A stretch of DNA of 64,000 bases from Streptococcus ferus DSM 20646 (GTDB lineage Bacteria > Bacillota > Bacilli > Lactobacillales > Streptococcaceae): contig NZ_AQVD01000002.1 in assembly GCF_000372425.1 (NCBI RefSeq), positions 234,673 to 298,672 on the forward strand. The letters are read 5' to 3'. The notes beneath the pieces are model-generated. The model was not told where the DNA came from, made no database searches, and saw only the letters and a list, made by a program, of their open reading frames with translations. Position numbers and translations under genes: made by a program. Positions 55,683-62,526 of this stretch are shown piece by piece (within the stretch, counting starts at the first letter, position 1; each line of letters begins with the position of its first letter).

Positions 55683-56243
55683 TTAAATTTTACCAACGAG
55701 ATCAAGACTAGGTTTTAAGGTCTCTGCTCCTTCTTTCCATTTTGCTGGGCAAACTTCACCTGGATGCTGACGCACATATTGGGCAGCGTGCACCTTATCA
55801 ATCAATGTGCTGGCATCACGTCCGATACCATCCGCATTGATTTCCATCATTTGGATAATACCGTCTGGATCCACAATGAAGGTGCCGCGTTGCGCCAAAC
55901 CATCTTCGCCAAGAACATCAAACCCTTGTGAGATAGCGTGTGATGGGTCGCCAATCATGGTGTAAGTAATGGTTCCCACAACGTCTGAATCATCGTGCCA
56001 TGCCTTGTGAACGAAGTGGGTATCTGTTGATACCGAATAAACTTCTACTCCCAGAGACTGCAACTCAGCATACTGCTCCTGCAAATCTCCCAATTCTGTT
56101 GGGCAGACAAATGAAAAGTCTGCGGGATAGAAACAAAAGACAGCCCATTTCCCTTTGACATCCTCACTGGTTACCTTGATAAATTCACCATTGCGGTAAG
56201 CATCCGCTGAAAATGCAATCATTTCTTTTCCGACTAAAGACAT
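55683..56243 (-). CDS. ahpC: Alkyl hydroperoxide reductase subunit C (peroxiredoxin)
   Basis: Typical 2-Cys peroxiredoxin that reduces H2O2 and organic peroxides. The 186-residue protein has the peroxidatic cysteine in [13 protein letters not shown] and the resolving cysteine in [18 protein letters not shown] precedes the ATG at 56243; TATAAT at 56278-56273 is the likely -10. I found no convincing PerR box. First gene of ahpC-ahpF. Confidence 0.97.
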   Translation of the reverse strand: MSLVGKEMIAFSADAYRNGEFIKVTSEDVKGKWAVFCFYPADFSFVCPTELGDLQEQYAELQSLGVEVYSVSTDTHFVHKAWHDDSDVVGTITYTMIGDPSHAISQGFDVLGEDGLAQRGTFIVDPDGIIQMMEINADGIGRDASTLIDKVHAAQYVRQHPGEVCPAKWKEGAETLKPSLDLVGKI

Positions 56244-56336
56244 ATACTATCCTCCTTCTTTAATGTGCCTCCATTATATGAAAACTCTTTCCAAAAGTCC
56301 AATTATTTAATTATCAAACAATCTCAGGATATCAAA

Positions 56337-56358
56337 AGAGCCTAGTATTCTAGGCTCT
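56337..56358 (-). terminator. Terminator of the longer U32 gene
   Basis: AGAGCCTAG and CTAGGCTCT pair around a 4-base loop; the gene's TAG stop is inside the stem. On the minus strand a T-rich tract follows. Confidence 0.75.
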
Positions 56359-57636
56359 AATCGTTTCGCTGGACCCATCTTTCTGGTAGAGGTTAATTAA
56401 GCCTTCCTTGCAGGCACGAATCATATCACCAGGTTTTACCTCCTGAGGTACTGTGATGGTCAATATCTCCATAGGGTTTGGTGCTCGGTCAATTTTATGG
56501 CCTTCCGCATCATGGAGATCTTTGATGAAGGTTTCAAAATGACGGAAACCTGGGCCGTAAAATTCAACCCTGTCCCCTTCCAAGATGACATTCCGCTGAC
56601 GAATTGTTGCTGTCATATGATCCGGATCAAAGGCCAGTACTTCTCCAACAAATTTATACTGAGGAATTTTCCGGCGTGCGCCAAAGAGCTGTTCGTTTTC
56701 ACTTGGCGTGCCGTAGTAAAAGCCAGTTGCCAACTCACGCTGGGCCACTTTCCATAATTCATTAATCAGGTCTTCCTTGATTGATTCAAATTTGGCTGGA
56801 CTCTCCATATAAGCATCAACCGCAGCTTTATAGCAGTTTGTAACGGTAGACACGTAGTGAATGGATTTCATCCGCCCTTCGATTTTTAAGCTGTCTACAC
56901 CATTGTCAATCATATCCGGTATATGATCAATCATAGACATATCTACCGCAGACATGGAAAACTCTTCTGGGATGCTGCCGGTAATGCTCTGCCGCTCCTG
57001 ACCAAAAGGCATATCGTAAAGGTCGTATTTCCAACGGCAGGACTGGGAACAGCCACCTCGATTAGCATCGCGCATACTCATATGGTTGGACAGAGTACAG
57101 CGGCCTGAGTAAGAAATACACATTGCCCCATGAACAAAGGCTTCAATCTCAACATCTGTCCGACGACGAATCTCAGCTACTTCCTCCATGGAAACTTCTC
57201 TTGCCAGAACAACCCTAGTCAAACCATAATTTTTCCAAAACTGGAAGGTCTCCACATTCGTAGCGGAAGCCTGCGTCGACAGGTGAATTTCCAGACCTGG
57301 CGCTTCAGTGGCACAAATTTCAATCAGAGCAGGATCTGAAACGATGACGGCATCGATTCCCATATCGCGGAGATTGCAAAACCAAGTGCCAGCCCCCTCT
57401 TCATTTCCTTCATGCATCACCATATTAGCGGCTACATAAACTTTTGAACCTCTGGCATGCGCATAGGCCACACCTTCACGCATTTCTTCTTCTGAGAAGT
57501 TTCCTGCCCGACTGCGGAGACCATAGGCTTGTCCGCCAATGAAGACAGCATCTGCACCATAATCAACAGCAACCTTCAATTTTTCCAAAGTTCCGGCAGG
57601 TGACAGGACCTCCGGACGTTTTTTTACAGTCGTCAT
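56350..57636 (-). CDS. U32 family protein, TrhP2-like (tRNA U34 hydroxylation)
   Basis: A 428-residue protein of the peptidase U32 family. It has the U32 signature region EIEAFVHGAMCISYSGRC and then a cysteine-rich block (CTLSNHMSMRDANRGGCSQS, CRWKYDLYD) that would hold an iron-sulphur cluster. In B. subtilis the pair YrrN/YrrO (TrhP1/TrhP2) is reported to make 5-hydroxyuridine at tRNA position 34, and both lengths here (309 and 428) match that pair. Peptidase activity is doubtful. It lies 55 nt after the shorter paralogue. Confidence 0.85.
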   Translation of the reverse strand: MTTVKKRPEVLSPAGTLEKLKVAVDYGADAVFIGGQAYGLRSRAGNFSEEEMREGVAYAHARGSKVYVAANMVMHEGNEEGAGTWFCNLRDMGIDAVIVSDPALIEICATEAPGLEIHLSTQASATNVETFQFWKNYGLTRVVLAREVSMEEVAEIRRRTDVEIEAFVHGAMCISYSGRCTLSNHMSMRDANRGGCSQSCRWKYDLYDMPFGQERQSITGSIPEEFSMSAVDMSMIDHIPDMIDNGVDSLKIEGRMKSIHYVSTVTNCYKAAVDAYMESPAKFESIKEDLINELWKVAQRELATGFYYGTPSENEQLFGARRKIPQYKFVGEVLAFDPDHMTATIRQRNVILEGDRVEFYGPGFRHFETFIKDLHDAEGHKIDRAPNPMEILTITVPQEVKPGDMIRACKEGLINLYQKDGSSETIRA

Positions 57637-57691
57637 TTGTATTTTCTCCTATTTGCAAGATAGTCGATGAACAGTGCCACCCACCGGTTCC

Positions 57692-58621
57692 TTATTTAAC
57701 CATGTCGGCATCGTATTCATAAAAACCTGTATCCAATCCACGATTCTGAGGATGAAGCTTACGGATTTCCTGATCGAAAAGAAAGGCTTGATCGCTGGTA
57801 AATTCCCCTTTTTCGACTAAATCACGCGCTTTGACAAAATATTGGGCAATCTTTACAAAATGTTCACCCGGCGTGTAGATACCTTCTAATTTCCAATGGT
57901 TAAAGCCATGCTGATAGAGCTCCATTAATTTGGTCATCAGATTTAAGTCATTGTTGGCAAAAATATGGGTCCCATGGTTATCCTCAAAGATTGAATAATG
58001 GGTTTGCGCATCGTTAGGATCTGCTAAAAACAAATCCCGTTCCCGCGATTTCGCTTCCTCTGTTTGGATAAAATTATAATAATTTTGTAAAAGCGGACGT
58101 TTCGAATGGTGGATAACGCTGGCACCGTAAACTAAAACTTCAGCTGGAATTTCCAAAATCTCAGCCATCGTAAAGAGTTCTTCTGAAGGGATTTCACGCG
58201 CCAGAACAGCCTCAGAAGCCCCGGCAGTCCGCCCCCAAAAGTTGACCTGACGGCCTGATGTCACCATCGTTGATGCATCATAAATCGTCTTAAAGGAACG
58301 CTGATCTCTTTGACAAATATAGAAAACCCCGGCATCTCCTACCGTAATATAGTCTGCCTTTATCTCCTCTAAAAAGTCCAGATAAGCAGGAAGTGCGTCC
58401 ATCATATCCTGATGCATCAGCGCATTAACTGCTACGGTTAGTGTCTTCCCATAGCGATGAACAAGCTCAGCCATTTCTTTTAACTGATCAAGATTTAAGG
58501 CATGCGGCAGACGCAGACCAAAATTCTTTTCTCCGGCATAAATACGATCCACACCAAGTTCTAAGAGCTCCTGAGCCTGCTCCAAGCTCTCCGCTGTGGC
58601 AGTAATAACAATTTTTTCCAT
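57692..58621 (-). CDS. U32 family protein, TrhP1-like
   Basis: A 309-residue shorter U32 family protein (MEKIVITATAESLEQAQELL). It has the TIM-barrel-like start GVDRIYAGEKNFGLRLPHAL and EILEIPAEVLVYGASVIHHS, where the VHGA/CxSYSGRC region of the long form is replaced. It lacks the cysteine block of the downstream paralogue, as TrhP1 does. Likely works with the next gene in tRNA wobble uridine hydroxylation. Its promoter lies between it and the divergent DUF3270 gene. Confidence 0.82.
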   Translation of the reverse strand: MEKIVITATAESLEQAQELLELGVDRIYAGEKNFGLRLPHALNLDQLKEMAELVHRYGKTLTVAVNALMHQDMMDALPAYLDFLEEIKADYITVGDAGVFYICQRDQRSFKTIYDASTMVTSGRQVNFWGRTAGASEAVLAREIPSEELFTMAEILEIPAEVLVYGASVIHHSKRPLLQNYYNFIQTEEAKSRERDLFLADPNDAQTHYSIFEDNHGTHIFANNDLNLMTKLMELYQHGFNHWKLEGIYTPGEHFVKIAQYFVKARDLVEKGEFTSDQAFLFDQEIRKLHPQNRGLDTGFYEYDADMVK

Positions 58622-58715
58622 AGCTTTTATTGTACCAAATTTAGCTGTAAAAATCTCTTAATTTTTGAAAAAGACCTTGTTTTAACATTTTTTAGACAAA
58701 AAAATGAGATTTATC

Positions 58716-58745
58716 GTGACAAATGCTTTGAATTGTGATACTATT
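58716..58745 (+). promoter_or_regulatory. Promoter of the DUF3270 gene
   Basis: GTGACA, a 17-bp spacer and TACTAT (ending near 58744). Confidence 0.5.
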
Positions 58746-58771
58746 AGGTGGAATGTATAGAGGTGTATGAG

Positions 58772-59059
58772 ATGAATAGTAATTTAAAGCGGCAGCTTGA
58801 GGAAGATGACCTCGTCTACTCCCAAGAAACTGCTCAACCCAAATATCAAGATTATCAAGTCTATGACGATACGAAAGAAAAAGTTAAAGAACTCATTTTC
58901 TTTGCCAAGCTCGCTTTCTTCTGCGTCGTGACCGTTTTAACAGCTTTTGTTCTGCTGTCAGCCAAGCTTTCTCCCGTATTTGCTTTCCCGCTTGCCATGC
59001 TGATTAGCTTTGGAGCTACAAACTTAGTTGGTCACTGGGTCAGAAAGAGACAAAACTGA
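58772..59059 (+). CDS. DUF3270 family membrane protein
   Basis: A 95-residue protein with a hydrophilic start (MNSNLKRQLEEDDLVYSQET) and two closely spaced hydrophobic helices (LAFFCVVTVLTAFVLL and FAFPLAMLISFGATNLVG), ending in a basic tail (HWVRKRQN). This is the layout of DUF3270, a family largely restricted to streptococci, function unknown. The start at 58772 has GAGGTG upstream. Confidence 0.82.
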   Translation: MNSNLKRQLEEDDLVYSQETAQPKYQDYQVYDDTKEKVKELIFFAKLAFFCVVTVLTAFVLLSAKLSPVFAFPLAMLISFGATNLVGHWVRKRQN

Positions 59060-59084
59060 ACAGACACGCCGAAACTGAAAAAAC

Positions 59085-59108
59085 AACCTAATCAATAGGT
59101 TCTTTTTT
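59085..59108 (+). terminator. Terminator of the DUF3270 gene
   Basis: AACCTA and TAGGTT pair around ATCAA, followed by CTTTTTT. Confidence 0.7.
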
Positions 59109-59142
59109 GCGTTTGCAAATTCTACCATCATCGATCAGCAAT

Positions 59143-59176
59143 AAAAAACGAGCAGTTAATTAACTGCTCGTTTTTT
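59143..59176. terminator. Bidirectional terminator at the YtxH gene end
   Basis: AAAAAACGAGCAGTTA and its exact complement form a long palindrome with T-runs on both strands; it touches the YtxH stop codon. Confidence 0.85.
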
Positions 59177-59630
59177 ATTTTTCATCTTCTGTCAGAAAAT
59201 CTTGCTGGTAGTCAATCACGATGTCATCTACCTGAGCCGAGGATTCACTTGGGAAAAAGGAGGCTGATTTGTTGGCATTTGACTGCAAGGTTCCCTGTTC
59301 AAAACCTTGCTTGAATTCAGACAATTTGCTGCTGGCATAGTCTGCCGCCTGATCTGTTTTTTCTTTAACAGCAGTCACAATATCATCCTTTGTGAGTTCG
59401 CCTGAGTCAAATCTTTCCTTATAGTCATTGAACGTCTGAACAGCCAAATCTTTATAGGCGTTGGCCTTATCACTGGCATACTGATGATATTCTTCAGGAT
59501 TTTCCTTATAGTCATCATAGAGATCTTTGGTTTTTTGGACCACTTCCTTACCTTTTTCCGTTGAGAGAAAATAGGCCGCAGCTGCTCCTGCCGCTGCCCC
59601 GATAATGGCTGTTTTTAATAATTTACTCAT
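59175..59630 (-). CDS. YtxH domain-containing protein
   Basis: A 151-residue protein starting MSKLLKTAIIGAAAGAAAAY, with one Ala/Gly-rich membrane helix followed by FLSTEKGKEVVQKTKDLYDD, the YtxH signature. A long charged helical region and an acidic tail follow. YtxH proteins are general-stress-associated in Bacillus but of unknown function. It overlaps the end of the DUF948 gene by 8 nt. Confidence 0.85.
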   Translation of the reverse strand: MSKLLKTAIIGAAAGAAAAYFLSTEKGKEVVQKTKDLYDDYKENPEEYHQYASDKANAYKDLAVQTFNDYKERFDSGELTKDDIVTAVKEKTDQAADYASSKLSEFKQGFEQGTLQSNANKSASFFPSESSAQVDDIVIDYQQDFLTEDEK

Positions 59631-60027
59631 TTTTCTTTCCTTTCTTTTTGCCAAATAATTTTGAAGCTACCTTACCAACTGTATAGGCCGTTCCTGCTTT
59701 TCCGGCACTGGCACTGAAGCTGGCTGCTTTTTGTCCAAATTCGCGTGCCTGATAGTTGAGGTCTGAGACACTGGTGGATAAGTCAGCCACAGCCGTAAAC
59801 AAAGGATCAATGGTTGCTACTTTACCATTGATGTCCTCGACCAGCACATTGGTCTTTGCGAGGAGCTCGTTGGCCTGATAAAGAGTCACATTGACATCGC
59901 TGGTCAATAATTTTATCGTCTGGCGCGATTCATCAACCGTATCAGATATTTTTCGCAATAAAAGAACCAGATAAACGACCAAAACTGCAAAGGCAACTGC
60001 AATAATTAAAACACTAATCTGCCACAT
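59623..60027 (-). CDS. DUF948 domain-containing protein
   Basis: A 134-residue protein with an N-terminal membrane helix (SVLIIAVAFAVLVVYLVLLL) and a long amphipathic helix (SDVNVTLYQANELLAKTNVL), then a lysine-rich C-terminus (KLFGKKKGKKNE). DUF948 is usually paired with YtxH, as here. Function unknown. It lies 21 nt downstream of lgt. Confidence 0.85.
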   Translation of the reverse strand: MWQISVLIIAVAFAVLVVYLVLLLRKISDTVDESRQTIKLLTSDVNVTLYQANELLAKTNVLVEDINGKVATIDPLFTAVADLSTSVSDLNYQAREFGQKAASFSASAGKAGTAYTVGKVASKLFGKKKGKKNE

Positions 60028-60048
60028 AATAATCTCCTTTATAATTCC

Positions 60049-60831
60049 TTAACTTTCTTGATAAAAAGGCAGCTGCCCTTTTCTTCGACGGTAAATGATT
60101 GCTGCTAAACCGATAAGAACTAAGACGGCCGACAGCCATTGAGAAACACGCAGCCCCATAAACAGCAGGCTATCCGTTCTCATCCCTTCAATGACAAAAC
60201 GGCCGCTACCATACCAGATGAGGTAAAAGAAGGTTATGTCCCCCTCTTTTAGGAAATGCGGTTTATGACGGACACTCATAATCAGGATAAACCCCAACAG
60301 ATTCCAAACTGACTCATATAAAAAGGTCGGTATCCGATAATGCCCGTCAATATACATCTGCTCTTGGATAAAACGTGGCAGATAAGCCAAATCCTTCACC
60401 GCTTTACCATAGGCTTCCTGATTAAAGAAGTTGCCCCAGCGACCGATAGCCTGGGCAATTAGAACACCTGGAACAGCAATGTCCAGAAAATCGATGGGCT
60501 TAATGAAGCGATAATAGGAGAAGACAAGAAGGGTGGCCAGTCCGGTCAGAAGACCCCCATAGATGGCCAAACCGCCATTCCAAACTGCAAATATTTCATT
60601 CAGGTGCTGACGATAATAGGACCATTCAAAAATGACGTAATAGAGTCGTGCTCCTAAAATAGATAAGGGAAAGGCAATCAAAATAAAGTCAAGCACATCG
60701 TCCGCCTTGATTTTCTTGCGCGGTGCTTCTTTCATCGCAAGGTACACCGCCAAGATAAGACCTGATACAATACAAAGGGCGTACCAGCGAATGGCCAGAG
60801 GACCCAGTTTAAAAGCTACGGGACTAATCAT
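60049..60831 (-). CDS. lgt: Phosphatidylglycerol-prolipoprotein diacylglyceryl transferase
   Basis: Lgt transfers diacylglycerol to the lipobox cysteine of prelipoproteins, such as PrsA and the DUF4430 protein in this window. The 260-residue membrane protein has the Lgt signature in [18 protein letters not shown] and an early [19 protein letters not shown]. The start at 60831 ([10 protein letters not shown]) is supported by homologues and by AGGAAG; it overlaps the hprK stop by 8 nt. Confidence 0.96.
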   Translation of the reverse strand: MISPVAFKLGPLAIRWYALCIVSGLILAVYLAMKEAPRKKIKADDVLDFILIAFPLSILGARLYYVIFEWSYYRQHLNEIFAVWNGGLAIYGGLLTGLATLLVFSYYRFIKPIDFLDIAVPGVLIAQAIGRWGNFFNQEAYGKAVKDLAYLPRFIQEQMYIDGHYRIPTFLYESVWNLLGFILIMSVRHKPHFLKEGDITFFYLIWYGSGRFVIEGMRTDSLLFMGLRVSQWLSAVLVLIGLAAIIYRRRKGQLPFYQES

Positions 60832-61759
60832 TTTCTTCCTCATTTCTATTGATGAGGTCGGTCAGTCTATCTTGGAAAGTTTGAGTGGCATCGTAGCCCA
60901 TCTGCTTGGCTCTGTAATTCATCGCCGCTGCTTCAATAACCACGGAAACATTTCGACCAGTTGTTACAGGAATGCGAATGCGAGGAATCTTGACCTCAGC
61001 CAATTCAATTTCTTCATTGCCATTGCCCAGACGGTCAAAAATTTTACCCTTTTCATAATTTTCAAGGTAAATGGAAAGCTGAACTTGTGAAGAATCCTTG
61101 ACGGCACTTGCCCCATACAGACTCATGATATCAATGATGCCAACACCTCGAATTTCCAAAAGATGGCGTAAAATTTCGGCCGGTTCTCCCCAGAGCGTCT
61201 CTTCATCTTTTGCGAAAACATCTACACGGTCATCAGCAACCATCCGGTGGCCTCTTTTCACCAATTCCAGAGCGGTCTCACTCTTACCAATGCCGGAGTC
61301 TCCCTGGATGAGGACGCCCATCCCATAAATATCCATCAGAACCCCGTGAACGGTCGTTCTTTCTGCCAGACAGGAGTCTAGATACCAGGACATTTCTCCT
61401 GATAAACGGCTAGTTGGAATATGGCTCTGCAAGATAGCAATGCCTTCTTTTTTAGCAGCATTAAGCATTTCATAAGGAATCGCTAAATCACGGGCCACGA
61501 TAATAGCCGGTGTTTCCTTTTTGAACATGGCTCTCAAAACCGAGTAACGGTTATGAGAGGTCATCTGAGTCAGATAGGACCATTCTTTCATCCCGACTAA
61601 CTGGATACGCTCGGGTGAGTAGTAATCAAAATAACCCGTCATTTCAAGACCAGGCCTTGAAATATCAGATGTCGTAATTTCTTTTTGCAAAAGTTCTTCA
61701 TCGCCGTAGATCACCTCTAATTTGATGCGCTCTACCAACATTTGTACGGTAACTTTCAT
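60824..61759 (-). CDS. hprK: HPr kinase/phosphorylase
   Basis: Phosphorylates HPr on Ser46 to drive carbon catabolite control, and dephosphorylates it. The 311-residue protein has Walker A in [19 protein letters not shown] near residue 155 and the HPrK signature [27 protein letters not shown] precedes the ATG at 61759. The extended -10 TGATATAAT at 61788-61780 drives hprK-lgt and probably the DUF948-YtxH genes behind it. Confidence 0.97.
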   Translation of the reverse strand: MKVTVQMLVERIKLEVIYGDEELLQKEITTSDISRPGLEMTGYFDYYSPERIQLVGMKEWSYLTQMTSHNRYSVLRAMFKKETPAIIVARDLAIPYEMLNAAKKEGIAILQSHIPTSRLSGEMSWYLDSCLAERTTVHGVLMDIYGMGVLIQGDSGIGKSETALELVKRGHRMVADDRVDVFAKDEETLWGEPAEILRHLLEIRGVGIIDIMSLYGASAVKDSSQVQLSIYLENYEKGKIFDRLGNGNEEIELAEVKIPRIRIPVTTGRNVSVVIEAAAMNYRAKQMGYDATQTFQDRLTDLINRNEEEND

Positions 61760-61845
61760 GCCCCCTCCTTTTAAGGATTATTATATCATAAAAGACTGTA
61801 AAAGTAAGCGGACAGTCTTAGGGGCAAAAAGGAAATAAAAGACCC

Positions 61846-61868
61846 CAAAAAACTCCGCCAAAGCAGAG
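61846..61868 (-). terminator. Terminator of the toxin/immunity locus
   Basis: On the minus strand CTCTGC and GCGGAG pair around TTTG, followed by six T. Confidence 0.7.
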
Positions 61869-61874
61869 GTTAGT

Positions 61875-62220
61875 CTATAATCTGACGGAGGTATTTATCT
61901 TTTTTTGGCAATCGATTTGTTTATCTATGATACTACCATTAAATTTGAAACTAAATACTTTACCATCAATTATAATAAAAGGGTTAAGACCCGTCTGGTT
62001 CACATAAGCCACATAGTCCTGCATAAAGGTCGGACTGCGCTCACTGACAGGCTCTTTCGCCAGCAGCTCATAGTAGCGGTTGATGACATAGAGTTCCTTT
62101 TGCCGCTCTGTCTCACTCTGGAAGTAACCCTCAATAGACAGCTGATGCCCTGGGACAGGGTACCATAAGTAAGGAAATGCCTGTTTTAGTTCCTTGAGAT
62201 TAAGGCCGTCAACTTCTTTT
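61875..62220 (-). pseudogene. Orphan toxin fragment: duplicated pre-toxin region with alternative tail
   Basis: Minus-strand frame of 114 codons without internal stop, beginning KEVDGLNLKELKQAFPYLWY with no start codon of its own. The first 81 residues match the main toxin gene, at DNA level 61978-62220 against 63203-63445, with about 8 differences in 243 bp and no gaps. Just after TGLNPF the match stops. The frame goes on with 33 unrelated residues (IIIDGKVFSFKFNGSIIDKQ and so on, ending NTSVRL) to TAG at 61877-61875. It begins immediately after the immunity gene's stop. The structure resembles an orphan C-terminal module, now without an intact toxin. Confidence 0.65.
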
Positions 62221-62515
62221 ATACTTTATCTAATAAAAAGTTAGCAATAGTCGTTGTTAAGGTAGAGATCTTTTCATTAACACGTTTACGCAATTCAAAA
62301 TCATTGTGCCAATAATTAATATCTGATAATCCGCCACGAGGTGGAAAAAGGGACTGATAAATAGATAATTTATTTCTGTCAGTCAATTGAATATCATTGA
62401 GTATTTGATTTTTTAAATAATGCAATTCATTTATTTGAGTTTGAACATCACTAATCTGGTAATCTTTAATTAAAGTTAATAGTTCATCTATCGCTTTTAA
62501 AATATCTGCTTTCAC
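62219..62515 (-). CDS. Putative immunity protein (DUF6966-like)
   Basis: A 98-residue small acidic/helical protein directly downstream of the toxin gene. The start is GTG 62515 (MKADILKAIDELLTLIKDYQ), with AAGGAG 7 bases upstream overlapping the toxin's stop codon; the frame is open further 5' but inside the toxin. The stretch SLFPPRGGLSDINYWHNDF followed by ELRKRVNEKI recalls DUF6966-type proteins (PPRGGL... followed by a D-F-x-x-R pattern), as I remember that family. The immunity role is inferred from position, size and tight coupling. Confidence 0.65.
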   Translation of the reverse strand: MKADILKAIDELLTLIKDYQISDVQTQINELHYLKNQILNDIQLTDRNKLSIYQSLFPPRGGLSDINYWHNDFELRKRVNEKISTLTTTIANFLLDKV

Positions 62516-62526
62516 ATTGTCACTCC

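Noticed and set aside
56290..56330. AT-rich TTGATAATTAAATAATT-like sequence as a PerR box for ahpC
   Set aside because: Only about 9 of 15 positions fit the PerR consensus and the symmetry is poor.
61905..62168. Plus-strand open frame across the orphan fragment, with a sister frame at 63151-63393
   Set aside because: Both exist only because the duplicated 243 bp is open on the opposite strand; the real coding strand is minus.
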